Translations under genes and position numbers: made by a program
Assembly: GCF_001602375.1 (NCBI RefSeq)
Contig: NZ_BCNY01000013.1
Span: forward strand, 310,001-374,000
Direction of reading: 5' to 3'
Source of the DNA: Methanoculleus horonobensis
Lineage (GTDB): Archaea; Halobacteriota; Methanomicrobia; Methanomicrobiales; Methanoculleaceae
Length of the DNA stretch: 64,000 bases
In this document: positions 18,101-25,983 of the stretch, one piece after another
Layout of the letters: every line of letters begins with the position of its first letter
Numbering within the stretch: the stretch's first letter is position 1
The notes under the pieces: generated by a model
What the model was told of the DNA's origin: nothing
The model's database searches: none
What the model saw: the letters and a program-made list of their open reading frames with translations, nothing else

Positions 18101-18516
18101 AGTGCATAGGTAGGTTCCACGCTCTGGGCGGGTTCCACATCAGGAAGATTCTCAAGAGTTCCTCGTAGAGCTGGGACATTTTGTTTCAGCGTTTCAATGA
18201 TATTTTCGTAGAGTTTGCGAAAACTGATGCCTAGATTCCCAAGATATATTGCAGTGACACCACTGCCGTACTTGCCGCTGATGATTTCCTCACGAAGTTT
18301 GATAAGGTGATGCGTTTTCCCGGTGCCATATTCCCCCATAATGAAGATCCGTTTCTGGAAATCCGCTTTTACGGCAGAGCGCACAAATTCATCCAATCGT
18401 TCAATCTGATCCTCCCGACCATACAACCCATACTGGATTGCCAATCGTTCATCGGCAATGATCGTCTCAAAAGGGTTCCGCATCAACCCAAGGTCTTCAT
18501 ATGATGTTTCAGGCAT
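15127..18516 (-). CDS. Large AAA ATPase with coiled-coil C-terminus (DpdH/BrxC-like)
   Basis: The 1129 aa product begins with a GLMRNPF motif (10-16), Walker A GEYGTGKT (61-68) and Walker B FLLIDEAED (about 166-174), with a FSREAVSKI sensor-like region later. The middle is a long alpha-helical part with winged-helix-like segments. From about residue 770 onward Glu/Lys-rich heptads suggest coiled coils. Size and layout recall the large ATPases of BREX (BrxC) and Dpd (DpdH). It overlaps the preceding 262 aa gene by 8 bp. The N-terminal arrangement mirrors the 4486-5661 ATPase, so the island carries two NPF-type ATPases. Confidence 0.8.
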   Translation of the reverse strand: MPETSYEDLGLMRNPFETIIADERLAIQYGLYGREDQIERLDEFVRSAVKADFQKRIFIMGEYGTGKTHHLIKLREEIISGKYGSGVTAIYLGNLGISFRKLYENIIETLKQNVPALRGTLENLPDVEPAQSVEPTYALEKLRENIIANLNRIMADARINNIHGIFLLIDEAEDIVQSDDNDQVQYFIQSLLHLINKLLGTPLHIIMGFSREAVSKISIVDSSQGGDRKLGDAFWQRFSPEEPIRLGNLREKDTTSMILDRLNSARVVPSDSLYPIKQEVISVVTRNVGGNPREILAIFNRALRETLRSGTKEVNGNRIIQVLAKHESFFNKTIVLDWNRLESIRQNIAAENEALEKDFATLMGVLIGEGKSVTEDDFTEPAFAEALTRPIHGTRILERKTNKDGETFYTISPEVISEIFKGKRYDSETELALDYELIDLMTNPGRYQDQLTKGFWKILQKEMNAEFKSRHIFDDKLVIIGKCRIGNSPIPYSIALTAFKGVEFPESLYNGLINLIESKQATFSAVLYDSTTLEKKFGNRLENDPIYQKFRRDLRDAGKSVFLESIRTIEATKLPIPDEQLMGKIKLLGNPEVETTDDIDTSSLLSSIGIANEMEQLVLTKVIPFPDDPGVRRVIEKLAEDQTRTYSLKDLRTECSAPYLDSETLNGLLKQHFVKKDGTRWQIASLDLDPIWKLIYGFIVQKKYATLDEIKEYLESQYTLQCSPGEELRLLNWYIDLLVRLEMIAGAKEDASVVYRLLDHSQKLDVLVTQCEEALRDLGSLLTDAERLNIAISDYERKVETLEGRLDPLTVEPEPGSDHIIKAKNILDDIGNVKSAVNNEIKSTRTLHASTLSNYKEQMDLTKERIRGAFERGIITDNEHVEWQAHIDDLYTQASEKLKEGNFSALTVYLNQLENVIKINTREIRDRETSKEPCISYAKQVDDLKNAIGELLADLEELGYSNPRYLENFADLNNKQSHEYLPLFNDGKYADALRIIESIHAGLITLKGNLVKQKNSYQNYEQMIAAHRASVPEEPQTLLYLDEAEEALREWDFATAEMKVSQFQDALKKREQPVKTPEDEFMEKFSAQSSVTLDTILESYTVDKAFKFLQSLYVRGDIEAIEIRIKKSH

Positions 18517-19297
18517 AGAAATTCAACCTCTGTGCAATATCCATGTTCATGGAGTACTTCCCATAACTCCCCGTCACAATTAACTCAGGAAGGAGCAACC
18601 GTACTGTTGAAAAATTGTTGTCAAATACCTCATAACTTACCGCATACTTTAAATCAAAGAGATCTCTCATGTCACTAGAACTCACAGTTCCGTCAACTGG
18701 GTTTACGTTTGCCTGATATTCTTCCACAAGGAGTTGTGCAAACAGAAGTGGGTGGATATATGTGAGTGAGTAACAATTTTCCTGCAGTTCAATCAGTTCT
18801 AAACGGAGCAAAGTTTGCAGGGCGAAATCAATTGTCGCCTGATTAAAGGTATGTCCATATACCTGTTTCTTGAGATACTCGGTTCCAACTTCCGCCCTGC
18901 GCGCCTTCCTTTTCTTGAATATAAATGCTAACATATCTCGGATTTCAGGAGAGAAATAGAGACTATTGGTCTGCAACATAGTGTAGACCATCTGGAGGTC
19001 ATCCCTAACTTTTGCGGCATATAAGTCCTTCCCGGAGTATAGGTTGATTCCGGGATTCTGTATCGAAGAGGTGAGGATGAGTGCTGTGTCCTCCCCCTCT
19101 ACAAACCCAAGTATCTCACGGATGTAGTACAGAACGTCATTTGTTGCCCCATCCCGGGACTTGACCTGCGCGTCCATGTCAGGATTAGTAAAATTCACAA
19201 GATGGTCAAACAGTATCTGCTTTGCGACGGGACCGTTCTTTCCGATGAACTCAATCGCAATAAGCATCTGCCGAGGATTTGCAGTCAATCTTCTCAA
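18509..19297 (-). CDS. Winged-helix protein, first gene of the restriction-like operon
   Basis: This 262 aa helical protein contains a winged-helix-like stretch around 135-185 (AEVGTEYLKKQVYGHTF, then ATIDFALQTLLRLELIELQ). The start is TTG, chosen because GAGGAG sits 5 nt upstream; no better ATG is near. It leads the six-gene minus-strand operon and overlaps the large ATPase gene. Pairing with an ATPase repeats the winged-helix/ATPase pattern of the left-hand operon. I cannot assign a family. A regulatory or substrate-sensing role for the ATPase is a guess. Confidence 0.65.
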   Translation of the reverse strand: MRRLTANPRQMLIAIEFIGKNGPVAKQILFDHLVNFTNPDMDAQVKSRDGATNDVLYYIREILGFVEGEDTALILTSSIQNPGINLYSGKDLYAAKVRDDLQMVYTMLQTNSLYFSPEIRDMLAFIFKKRKARRAEVGTEYLKKQVYGHTFNQATIDFALQTLLRLELIELQENCYSLTYIHPLLFAQLLVEEYQANVNPVDGTVSSSDMRDLFDLKYAVSYEVFDNNFSTVRLLLPELIVTGSYGKYSMNMDIAQRLNFYA

Positions 19298-19460
19298 TAT
19301 TACTCCTCTATTCCGCTAATAGATGCGTATAAGTCAAGAACTTGTAAATACCTTTTGGATTACCGATCGGCAATGTAAAGCGGTCAATTTTGAGAGGAAA
19401 ATACAGTTTCACCCCGCGTTGCTCTATTTTATCTGGAAGCACTACTAATAATAAAAGAAG
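19298..19460. promoter_or_regulatory. Divergent promoter region between DpdA-like gene and the restriction-like operon
   Basis: This 163 bp AT-rich gap separates divergent starts. For the minus operon a TATA-like ACTTATACGC (plus-strand 19325-19334) is a candidate. For the plus gene TATTTTATC near 19422-19430 is a candidate, which would give an almost leaderless mRNA because no ribosome-binding site precedes the ATG at 19461. Shared control of modification and restriction genes from this gap is plausible. Confidence 0.4.
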
Positions 19461-21185
19461 ATGAGATACTTCATCCCTGAATGGGACGATCGAGTTGACC
19501 CGGGGTTTGACTTTATCCGGGATCAGCACTCCCAGGCTCACAAAGAGGATGCGCTCAATAACGATACGTATATGTGGGATATCTTCGGCATTGAGAACGT
19601 TCCGTTTGATGGTGTCCTCGTCTCGATTGCGACCATACAGGAAAAAAAATCAAAATATGCTAAAATATTAGAGAATGGGATTCATCGCTTCTTCGGGCTT
19701 CCTCAGAACTTTGAGATTATGGCCGATTGTGGTGCTTTTTCGTATATCGATGAGCCAGTACCCCTCTACTCAACTTCTGAGGCTCTCCAGTTATATAGTG
19801 ATCTCGGGTTCAACTATGGGGTGAGCGTTGACCACCTTGTTGTTCCAATGTATCGAGATCAGAACGGAGAGCGGATGCGGATAACATACAATAATGGGTT
19901 GGCAGCGTTTGAAGAATGGTCGAGAAAGTATCGGAATGACTTTCAGCTGATTGTTGCGGTTCAAGGAGAGACAGTCTCCGACTATCTGACGATGTATAAC
20001 GACTTCATCAGACATGGTATCTCCCACCTTGCCTTTGGAGGGCTTGTTCGCTCACCCACAATTTTCCTTATCGAACTGCTGGACGCGTTGATCGACGAGA
20101 TTCGAGATGCAAAAATCCGCCCGGAATACCTTCATTTCTTTGGACTTGCTCGATGTGACCTCTTCTCCAGGTTCCAGCAACTCGAAGAGTTTGGTATTCG
20201 GGTCGCGTTTGATTCAGCTTCATATCTCCGGAAGGCCTGGCTCTCATCTGCGAGCACCCAACTCAATTATATCACTCCGGATTGGAAAGGATACTCTGCA
20301 ATCCGGATCCCAGAGAAATTGAAAGGGAAGAAGAAAGACCTTGTCCAGCAACCCGTGCTCGATATGGTAGGGCAGGAATGCTTACGAGCACTGCGAAGAT
20401 ACGATCAGGGATCGATTGATATTGAGGATGTGCTCAAGCCACTGACCCGCTTTAACTCTGCTATTCAGGAGAAGCCACGGGTGCTTGAATACTACCGACG
20501 GGTGCTAGAAGAGAAGCCCTGGAAGGCATGTCCATGTCCAATATGCAGGGAACACGGGATTGAAGTGATTATCTTCCGGGGAAACAACCGCAACCGTCGC
20601 CGAGGCTTCCACAATACCTGGGCATTTCACCAGATACTTCGGGATCCATCTTTGTGGACGAATTGTATCAAAAAAAAGCGGCCGGATGACGCATTCCAGT
20701 ATGTCGAGTCGCTTGACTTCCTGCAGAAGGGGGATAACGTTCTGGTGATAACCGGGTGCACGAAGAAGAAGCTTGACTCACTCGGGAATGTGACTGCTCC
20801 TGCAAAGGAGATGTATCAGGGGATGGTATTTCGGAAAGTGCGAGAGTATGCCGAGAGCATGGGATTTGATTACGCCATCATCTCTGCAAAGTACGGACTA
20901 CTCTTTCCGGATGACATGATTGAGGGGTATGAACAGGTCCTGCGGTCAAAGGCAGATATCAAGAGTCTCCAGCCTGCGGTTGAGGACCGTCTCGGCGAGA
21001 TCATCGATCAGTACGATCAGATTATGGTCATTGCCGGAATGACTTATCGGATGGTGCTTGAAAATATCTGGGATGACAGATTTGTATTCCTCAAGGCGCG
21101 TGGCATCGGAGATCTCTGCAGCATTGTTGCACACTCCATTCCACTGCGGGATCGTTCGCTGGACGAGTTTGTCTCATCCTCATGA
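19461..21185 (+). CDS. dpdA: DpdA-like DNA 7-deazaguanine transglycosylase with YaaA/DUF6884-like tail
   Basis: The 574 aa product has an N-terminal TGT-like barrel: MADCGAFSY (D89), SVDHLV (D124), AVQGE (166-170), AFGGL (191-195) and VAFDSASYL with candidate nucleophile D251. A zinc site CPCPIC (C357, C359, C362) is followed by H384/H390. After about residue 426 comes a second domain: VLVITGCTKKKLDS, APAKEMYQG and YAIISAKYGLLFPDD, a YaaA/DUF6884-type fold. This fused layout is typical of DpdA (formerly TgtA5) of DNA-modifying islands and phages, not of tRNA TGT. The reaction expected is exchange of a guanine in DNA for preQ0 or a derivative. It stands alone in a plus-strand unit, divergent from the restriction-like operon. 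Confidence 0.82.
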   Translation: MRYFIPEWDDRVDPGFDFIRDQHSQAHKEDALNNDTYMWDIFGIENVPFDGVLVSIATIQEKKSKYAKILENGIHRFFGLPQNFEIMADCGAFSYIDEPVPLYSTSEALQLYSDLGFNYGVSVDHLVVPMYRDQNGERMRITYNNGLAAFEEWSRKYRNDFQLIVAVQGETVSDYLTMYNDFIRHGISHLAFGGLVRSPTIFLIELLDALIDEIRDAKIRPEYLHFFGLARCDLFSRFQQLEEFGIRVAFDSASYLRKAWLSSASTQLNYITPDWKGYSAIRIPEKLKGKKKDLVQQPVLDMVGQECLRALRRYDQGSIDIEDVLKPLTRFNSAIQEKPRVLEYYRRVLEEKPWKACPCPICREHGIEVIIFRGNNRNRRRGFHNTWAFHQILRDPSLWTNCIKKKRPDDAFQYVESLDFLQKGDNVLVITGCTKKKLDSLGNVTAPAKEMYQGMVFRKVREYAESMGFDYAIISAKYGLLFPDDMIEGYEQVLRSKADIKSLQPAVEDRLGEIIDQYDQIMVIAGMTYRMVLENIWDDRFVFLKARGIGDLCSIVAHSIPLRDRSLDEFVSSS

Positions 21186-21255
21186 ATACAATAACCTTTC
21201 TTCACGCTTAAAGTAGTAAGAGGGAATCCACGAATCCACTCTAATCTTACACGAG

Positions 21256-21299
21256 TTAACTACCACAGGAAGTTCTATTTGAATTGTAGCAGTAGTTAA
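21256..21299. repeat. Inverted repeat upstream of the UvrD-like gene
   Basis: Perfect 8-bp arms TTAACTAC (21256-21263) and GTAGTTAA (21292-21299) lie 28 nt apart in the 183 bp gap between the dpdA-like and UvrD-like genes. The spacing is long for a simple operator; it may be two half-sites. The rest of the gap shows only AT-rich sequence and no gene. Confidence 0.35.
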
Positions 21300-21368
21300 T
21301 GATACCAATGTTAAAACAAAAAGGGTAATAAGTTCCTCATCAATGTGTTGTCATAAGATACACTATAA

Positions 21369-23645
21369 GTGGGTGACATGCACTTCGACGAATTTCGGAC
21401 GATCCTCCAACCGCATCTTGACTACGAGCTAGATCCGGGAAGCGAGCAGGGTCGCGTGATTATGCATGGTGAAAATCCAATGCAGGTGATTGCTGGACCG
21501 GGTTCAGGGAAGACTGAAACTGCTGTTCTCCGAGTGCTCGTCCTCATGTTCGTAATGGAAATCAATCCTAAATCGATCATCATGACTACCTTCACCGAGA
21601 AGGCAGCTAAGAACATGCGGGATCGGATCCTGACCTATGCAGGCTTCCTCTTCGATCAGTATCCGGACCTCCGCCACCAGATCAACATCTATGATCTCAG
21701 GATTGGAACACTTCACAGTCTATGTGCCGATATAATGCAAGAATACCGGTATACCGGCTACCAAAACTTCAGGCTCATGGATGAGATGGAGCAATATCTT
21801 TTCATTATGCAGCACTCGGACTTCGTTCAAGATCCTGACCGTTATTCCCCAATTTTCGAACAGTTCGATTATCTTTTCCTAGGGTATGACCCTTTAAGTG
21901 GAGTAAGAGGGTGGCGGGATCACCGTTACCCTCCAAATCAATGGCAGCGCACTCGAGCAGCTATGCTCCTTTTCAATCGGATCACCGAGGGTGTTATTGA
22001 TAAGGATCGAATGAAGCGGGCAGGTCCTGCATGGGATCTTCTCACCGAAGCATACGATCAGTACCACCAGCAGATGACTCTGCACCAACGATGTGACTTC
22101 CCGACAATCCAGCAGATCTTCCTCGAATTTCTTAACTCACAAGTCGGCAGAAGGTTTATCGAAGGTGATTCTTCAGAACCAGAGATCCACCCGGGAGTCG
22201 CTCATGTCATTGTCGACGAGTATCAAGACACAAACCCAATCCAGGAGGTCATCTACTTCACACTCGCTCACAATACACGCAATCTCTGCGTCGTCGGCGA
22301 CGATGACCAGGCGCTCTATCGTTTCCGTGGTGGAACAGTGGAATGCATGGTAACTTTCGATCATGCATGCCAACATTATTTGGGAGTGAGGAGCACCCCA
22401 CGCTACTTGGGCGTGAACTACCGATCACATCCAACCATCGTCAACTATTGCGACGAATATATCCGTTCGTTCCCAGTGATGAGGATAGAAGGTGCACGAG
22501 TAGAAGGGAAACCACAACTAAGTGCAGGGAGTTCAATAACCGGAACTTATCCGGCGGTTGCGTTCATACGTGGGAGAACGATTGAAGACACTGCCCAGAA
22601 TTTTGCTCGTTGTATTCGCTACCTGCTCGATAACCATATCATCGAGAATGCAAACCAATGCGTGCTCTTGATGCGCTCAGTGAAGGAGTCCCCAAGGAAC
22701 GCCGGACATTTTGCTGATGCTCTTAGAGATCAGGGGATCCTCCCCTACAACCCGCGATCCCGGCAATTTCTTGAGCAGGAAGAGATTACCGTTGCGCTCG
22801 GAGCGTTCGTGAGTATTATCGACCGAAATCTCCAAGGCATTGGGGGCGTTCGGGGGCAGCATGTCAGAGATAACATCGGCCGCAAAGTTGAGGAATGGAT
22901 CCGAGCCTACGATCGAGTCGCCGCGACCTCGCCTGCACTCCGAGATTATGTGGATGAGGCTCGGCAAGCTATCCAAACGAAAACCCAAGAGATATTCCAG
23001 AGAAGAGATCGGAAGACCAAGATCGGAGTGTCAATAGGTGATGTATACTATCACATCCTCGCTCACGAACCGTTTGGAGGTTGGCAGGAAGATCCTGAAC
23101 GGACTTATCGTTTGGGACAACTTTCGGTTATCTTTGAGCAATACGCCTCGATCCCGTATCTGGATAGTCCGGGGTCATATCGCGGAGATCTGCGAGCCAG
23201 TCGAGACCGTCCAGCGATAAGCTTTGGTTGGTTAAAGGACTTCTACAACCACCTTGTGGGACGCCTTATCGCCTCAGGGATGAACGATCCTGAAGAGGAG
23301 GATATCATTGCCCCTCCGAACCGGTTGCCCATTATGACGGTTCATCAGGCGAAAGGTCTCGAGTTCGACTTTGTCTTTGTGTATGGTCTCAATCGGGATG
23401 TGGAGGTTGAGGAGGCAATCCGTTTGGAGGATGACTTCGAACCATTTCGGCAAACACAGTCGTACATCCACATGACCCAAGAGCAGCGGGCTGCTCAAGA
23501 TATTGTACGGTTCTATTATGTTGCATACTCCCGGGCAAAATGGGCGTTGATCCACTTAGTACCAGAGGCTCACCTTCGAGGGACCCCGGGCTTTGGTATC
23601 ATTGGTAGAGACCGGCAAAGATTCAGGATTGTACATCAACTTTAG
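21369..23645 (+). CDS. UvrD/Rep-family superfamily 1 helicase
   Basis: The 758 aa product has SF1A motifs: AGPGSGKT (42-49), TFTEKAAKNMRDR (74-86), DEYQDTNP (283-290), GDDDQALYRFRGG (about 313-325), NYRSHP, MTVHQAKGLEFDFVF and VAYSRAKWALI. It unwinds DNA 3 prime to 5 prime in characterised relatives. No nuclease domain is fused, but the next gene, 9 nt downstream, is a Cas4-like nuclease, so the pair mimics a split AddA or RecB. The start could be GTG at 21369 or ATG at 21378; neither has an ideal ribosome-binding site. AT-rich like the island. Confidence 0.85.
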   Translation: MGDMHFDEFRTILQPHLDYELDPGSEQGRVIMHGENPMQVIAGPGSGKTETAVLRVLVLMFVMEINPKSIIMTTFTEKAAKNMRDRILTYAGFLFDQYPDLRHQINIYDLRIGTLHSLCADIMQEYRYTGYQNFRLMDEMEQYLFIMQHSDFVQDPDRYSPIFEQFDYLFLGYDPLSGVRGWRDHRYPPNQWQRTRAAMLLFNRITEGVIDKDRMKRAGPAWDLLTEAYDQYHQQMTLHQRCDFPTIQQIFLEFLNSQVGRRFIEGDSSEPEIHPGVAHVIVDEYQDTNPIQEVIYFTLAHNTRNLCVVGDDDQALYRFRGGTVECMVTFDHACQHYLGVRSTPRYLGVNYRSHPTIVNYCDEYIRSFPVMRIEGARVEGKPQLSAGSSITGTYPAVAFIRGRTIEDTAQNFARCIRYLLDNHIIENANQCVLLMRSVKESPRNAGHFADALRDQGILPYNPRSRQFLEQEEITVALGAFVSIIDRNLQGIGGVRGQHVRDNIGRKVEEWIRAYDRVAATSPALRDYVDEARQAIQTKTQEIFQRRDRKTKIGVSIGDVYYHILAHEPFGGWQEDPERTYRLGQLSVIFEQYASIPYLDSPGSYRGDLRASRDRPAISFGWLKDFYNHLVGRLIASGMNDPEEEDIIAPPNRLPIMTVHQAKGLEFDFVFVYGLNRDVEVEEAIRLEDDFEPFRQTQSYIHMTQEQRAAQDIVRFYYVAYSRAKWALIHLVPEAHLRGTPGFGIIGRDRQRFRIVHQL

Positions 23646-23654
23646 GAAGAGATC

Positions 23655-24614
23655 ATGCCGTGGGATGAATATAGGGATCTTTCAATCCAAGTACAACCAA
23701 GTAGAACAGCCTTACCGAAGTATAGTGTGACCGGAGATATCCTCTCATACCGGCGGTGCCCCCGCCAGTACGGCTTTTTTACGGTTCGCGGATACAAGTC
23801 GGCTCACCAAGTTCAACTCTGGTTTGGAACTATCATCCATCAGACGTTAGATAAACTCCACCTGCAATACAAGGGACTTGTCGATCCGACGATGCAAGGT
23901 AAGGTACCCACTGAAGACGATGTCGAAAGATACTTCAGACAGGTCAACATGAGCCTTCGAGCCCGAGGAATCCGTGGATATAACGATGATAATGAAATCC
24001 ATGCTCTTGCAATTCTGCGTCGATTCAACGAATTGGAAGGTGCTCGGCTCTATCCGCATATCATCGACACGGAATGCGCGTTCCAGACTCAGCAAGAAAC
24101 CTACGTCCTTGAGGGTGTCGTCGATGTCCTTCGTGATCTCACGCATGAGACTGTGCCACAAGGATATGAACCTGTTGAGATCTGGGACTATAAGGCCGGA
24201 TATAACCCCTCTTCCAACAGGACCGAAACCAGGTCAAGATTATATGAGGATTATGAATTCCAAATGCTTGTGTACGCTGAACTTTATCGACTTCGAACCG
24301 GAATGTACCCCACGCGGGGGATCTTGTACTTCATGAACGAACTTGTGCAGAAGCGGGGGAAAAAGTCTGCTTGGGTTTCAGTTCCCGACAAACAGGCTCA
24401 GCAGCGTGCAATGTTGGTGTTTGATTTCACGGATCCAAAGATACTAATACGGATACAGGAAGCTATGGCTCAATATGGTCACATTGTTGCCGAAATCGAG
24501 CAACGCAAATTGACTAACCTGTGGCCTCCTTCAGACCATCCAGACAGGGATACCTGCGCCACCTGCGATAAGCGGTGGGATTGTGAGCATGGGACAACGC
24601 TGACTCCACCATGA
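23655..24614 (+). CDS. Cas4/AddB-like Fe-S PD-(D/E)XK nuclease
   Basis: The 319 aa product shows the complete RecB/Cas4 nuclease set: RRCPRQYGFF (C35), GTIIHQTLD (H62), LEGVVDVL (D157), EIWDYKAG (D178, K180) and FQMLVYAEL (Q203). The C-terminal cysteines C301, C304 and C310 should ligate a 4Fe-4S cluster with C35. The protein is longer than Cas4 (about 200 aa) and resembles the nuclease end of AddB. It follows the UvrD-like helicase by 9 nt, a helicase-nuclease operon that ends the island. No cas genes or CRISPR array are nearby, so a CRISPR adaptation role is unlikely. Confidence 0.82.
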   Translation: MPWDEYRDLSIQVQPSRTALPKYSVTGDILSYRRCPRQYGFFTVRGYKSAHQVQLWFGTIIHQTLDKLHLQYKGLVDPTMQGKVPTEDDVERYFRQVNMSLRARGIRGYNDDNEIHALAILRRFNELEGARLYPHIIDTECAFQTQQETYVLEGVVDVLRDLTHETVPQGYEPVEIWDYKAGYNPSSNRTETRSRLYEDYEFQMLVYAELYRLRTGMYPTRGILYFMNELVQKRGKKSAWVSVPDKQAQQRAMLVFDFTDPKILIRIQEAMAQYGHIVAEIEQRKLTNLWPPSDHPDRDTCATCDKRWDCEHGTTLTPP

Positions 24615-24624
24615 AAGGAACCCC

Positions 24625-24639
24625 TCTATTTTATTTTTG
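24625..24639 (+). terminator. T-rich terminator after the nuclease gene
   Basis: CTATTTTATTTTTGC begins about 10 nt after the nuclease stop at 24612-24614. This also coincides with the change back to GC-rich sequence, the right edge of the island. Confidence 0.4.
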
Positions 24640-24715
24640 CTCAACATGAATTTCGCTAGAACACTGAGGCGAACCCATCCGACAAAAAAGCGGCCACTGG
24701 CATCACGCTGAAGCC

Positions 24716-24736
24716 GAGAAACTATAACGGTTTCTC
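24716..24736. promoter_or_regulatory. Palindrome around a TATA-like core upstream of the HNH gene
   Basis: Perfect 7-bp arms GAGAAAC (24716-24722) and GTTTCTC (24730-24736) flank TATAACG. If the core is the TATA box, the HNH gene at 24832 has a leader of about 70 nt. That leader is strikingly C-rich, without a ribosome-binding site. Confidence 0.35.
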
Positions 24737-24831
24737 CCGGAACAACGGTGCTTGCCAGTAGAACCCCCTCCCCCTCCCCATCCAAAACCAACACCCATAT
24801 CTCCCCGCCCCCTCAACCTCTCCCTCAACCA

Positions 24832-25983
24832 ATGGATCTCGCCCAGTACCGCCGGATCAACACCATCATCGAGCGGGACAGCGCCGACGCGACCTACAAG
24901 TACGCCCTCCTCCGGGGCGTCATCGAGATCTGCCAGCAGTCCTCGCACCTGCGGGAGGACGACGGCGATCAGGTCTCGTTCCCCCTCGGTCTGCTCATCG
25001 AGAAGTGGCTGCTCTACTACTATCCCATCTTTGCAGCCCCGGCGTTCATCCCGCAGAAGAACGGGGAGACGCCGGACCCGGAGACCGGCAAGGCCGTCTC
25101 GTTCCGGAAGCACTTCGTGCCGGTCATCGACTACTACCGGGACCGGGGCGGGATCTCGGTCTTCTACAACGACTATGCCCGCGGCACCATGCCGGCCGGG
25201 ATCCAGCCCGCGTTCCGGACGCTCGTGAAAGCGATCCGGAAGACCATCACCGAGATGCCGATGAAGCACCTCGGGTACTCGCAGTCAAAGGAGCACTACT
25301 CGGTCTTCGACTACGACCGGCCGCTCTACCGGATCTCCGGCGACGGCCCCATCGACCGGGCCTCCCTGATCGAGAACTCCGGCCGGTTCTCCCTCTCCCG
25401 CGACCTCTGCACGGTCTTCGAGCACTTCGGGGGGTTCATCTCCGGAGAGGAGAGCCTCTTGAAGAAATGGGCCGAGTTCACCGCGGCCGCGGACAAGACC
25501 GGGACCGTCACCGAGGAGTGCATGCTCTCCCTGCTCACGAAGACCCCGACAACCGAACGGGCGATCGCGGATGCACGAAACTTCTACCGGTCGGTCTTTG
25601 CGGAGGAAGGGACGCTCACCTGCGTCTGGTCGGGGAAGGCCATCTCCTCGCCGGAAGCGATGCACATCGACCACGTCCTCCCGTTCTCGGTCTGGAAGAA
25701 CAACGACCTCTGGAACCTCCTCCCCGCTCTTGACTTCATCAACACTAGAAAACGCGACCGCATCCCCGACCCTTCGCTCCTCGAATCCCGGCGAGACTGC
25801 ATCATCGGCTACTGGGACATCCTCCACGACCACGCTCCCCGCCCGTTCGAGCGGGAGATCGCGGTCTCCCTCCTCGGCCTCGAAACACCGGGGAGCGACT
25901 GGCAGGACCAGGCCTTCGACCACCTCGCCGAAAAATGCGCCTACCTCATCCACGTCCGGGGGTACGAAGCATGGGTGATATAG
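24832..25983 (+). CDS. HNH endonuclease family protein
   Basis: The 383 aa product carries an HNH motif near its C-terminus: CVWSGKAI (first Cys position), then HIDHVLPFSVW, NDLWNLLPALDFIN and RKRDRIP, which is the His-Asn-His core. The N-terminal two thirds are helical and unassigned. I start at ATG 24832 (MDLAQYRR) because the in-frame codons before it are Pro/Ser low complexity. The last 13 bp overlap the start of a HIT protein gene. HNH proteins of this type are found in defence islands. GC-rich codon use differs from the adjacent DpdA-type island, so it is probably a separate acquisition or host gene. Confidence 0.8.
   Translation: MDLAQYRRINTIIERDSADATYKYALLRGVIEICQQSSHLREDDGDQVSFPLGLLIEKWLLYYYPIFAAPAFIPQKNGETPDPETGKAVSFRKHFVPVIDYYRDRGGISVFYNDYARGTMPAGIQPAFRTLVKAIRKTITEMPMKHLGYSQSKEHYSVFDYDRPLYRISGDGPIDRASLIENSGRFSLSRDLCTVFEHFGGFISGEESLLKKWAEFTAAADKTGTVTEECMLSLLTKTPTTERAIADARNFYRSVFAEEGTLTCVWSGKAISSPEAMHIDHVLPFSVWKNNDLWNLLPALDFINTRKRDRIPDPSLLESRRDCIIGYWDILHDHAPRPFEREIAVSLLGLETPGSDWQDQAFDHLAEKCAYLIHVRGYEAWVI

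Noticed and set aside
23655-24614. CRISPR adaptation gene cas4
   Set aside because: The protein is longer than Cas4, there is no cas1/cas2, and no CRISPR repeat array exists in the window.
24615-24831. Attachment site or tRNA fragment at the right island edge
   Set aside because: No tRNA-like sequence and no matching direct repeat with the left edge could be found by eye.
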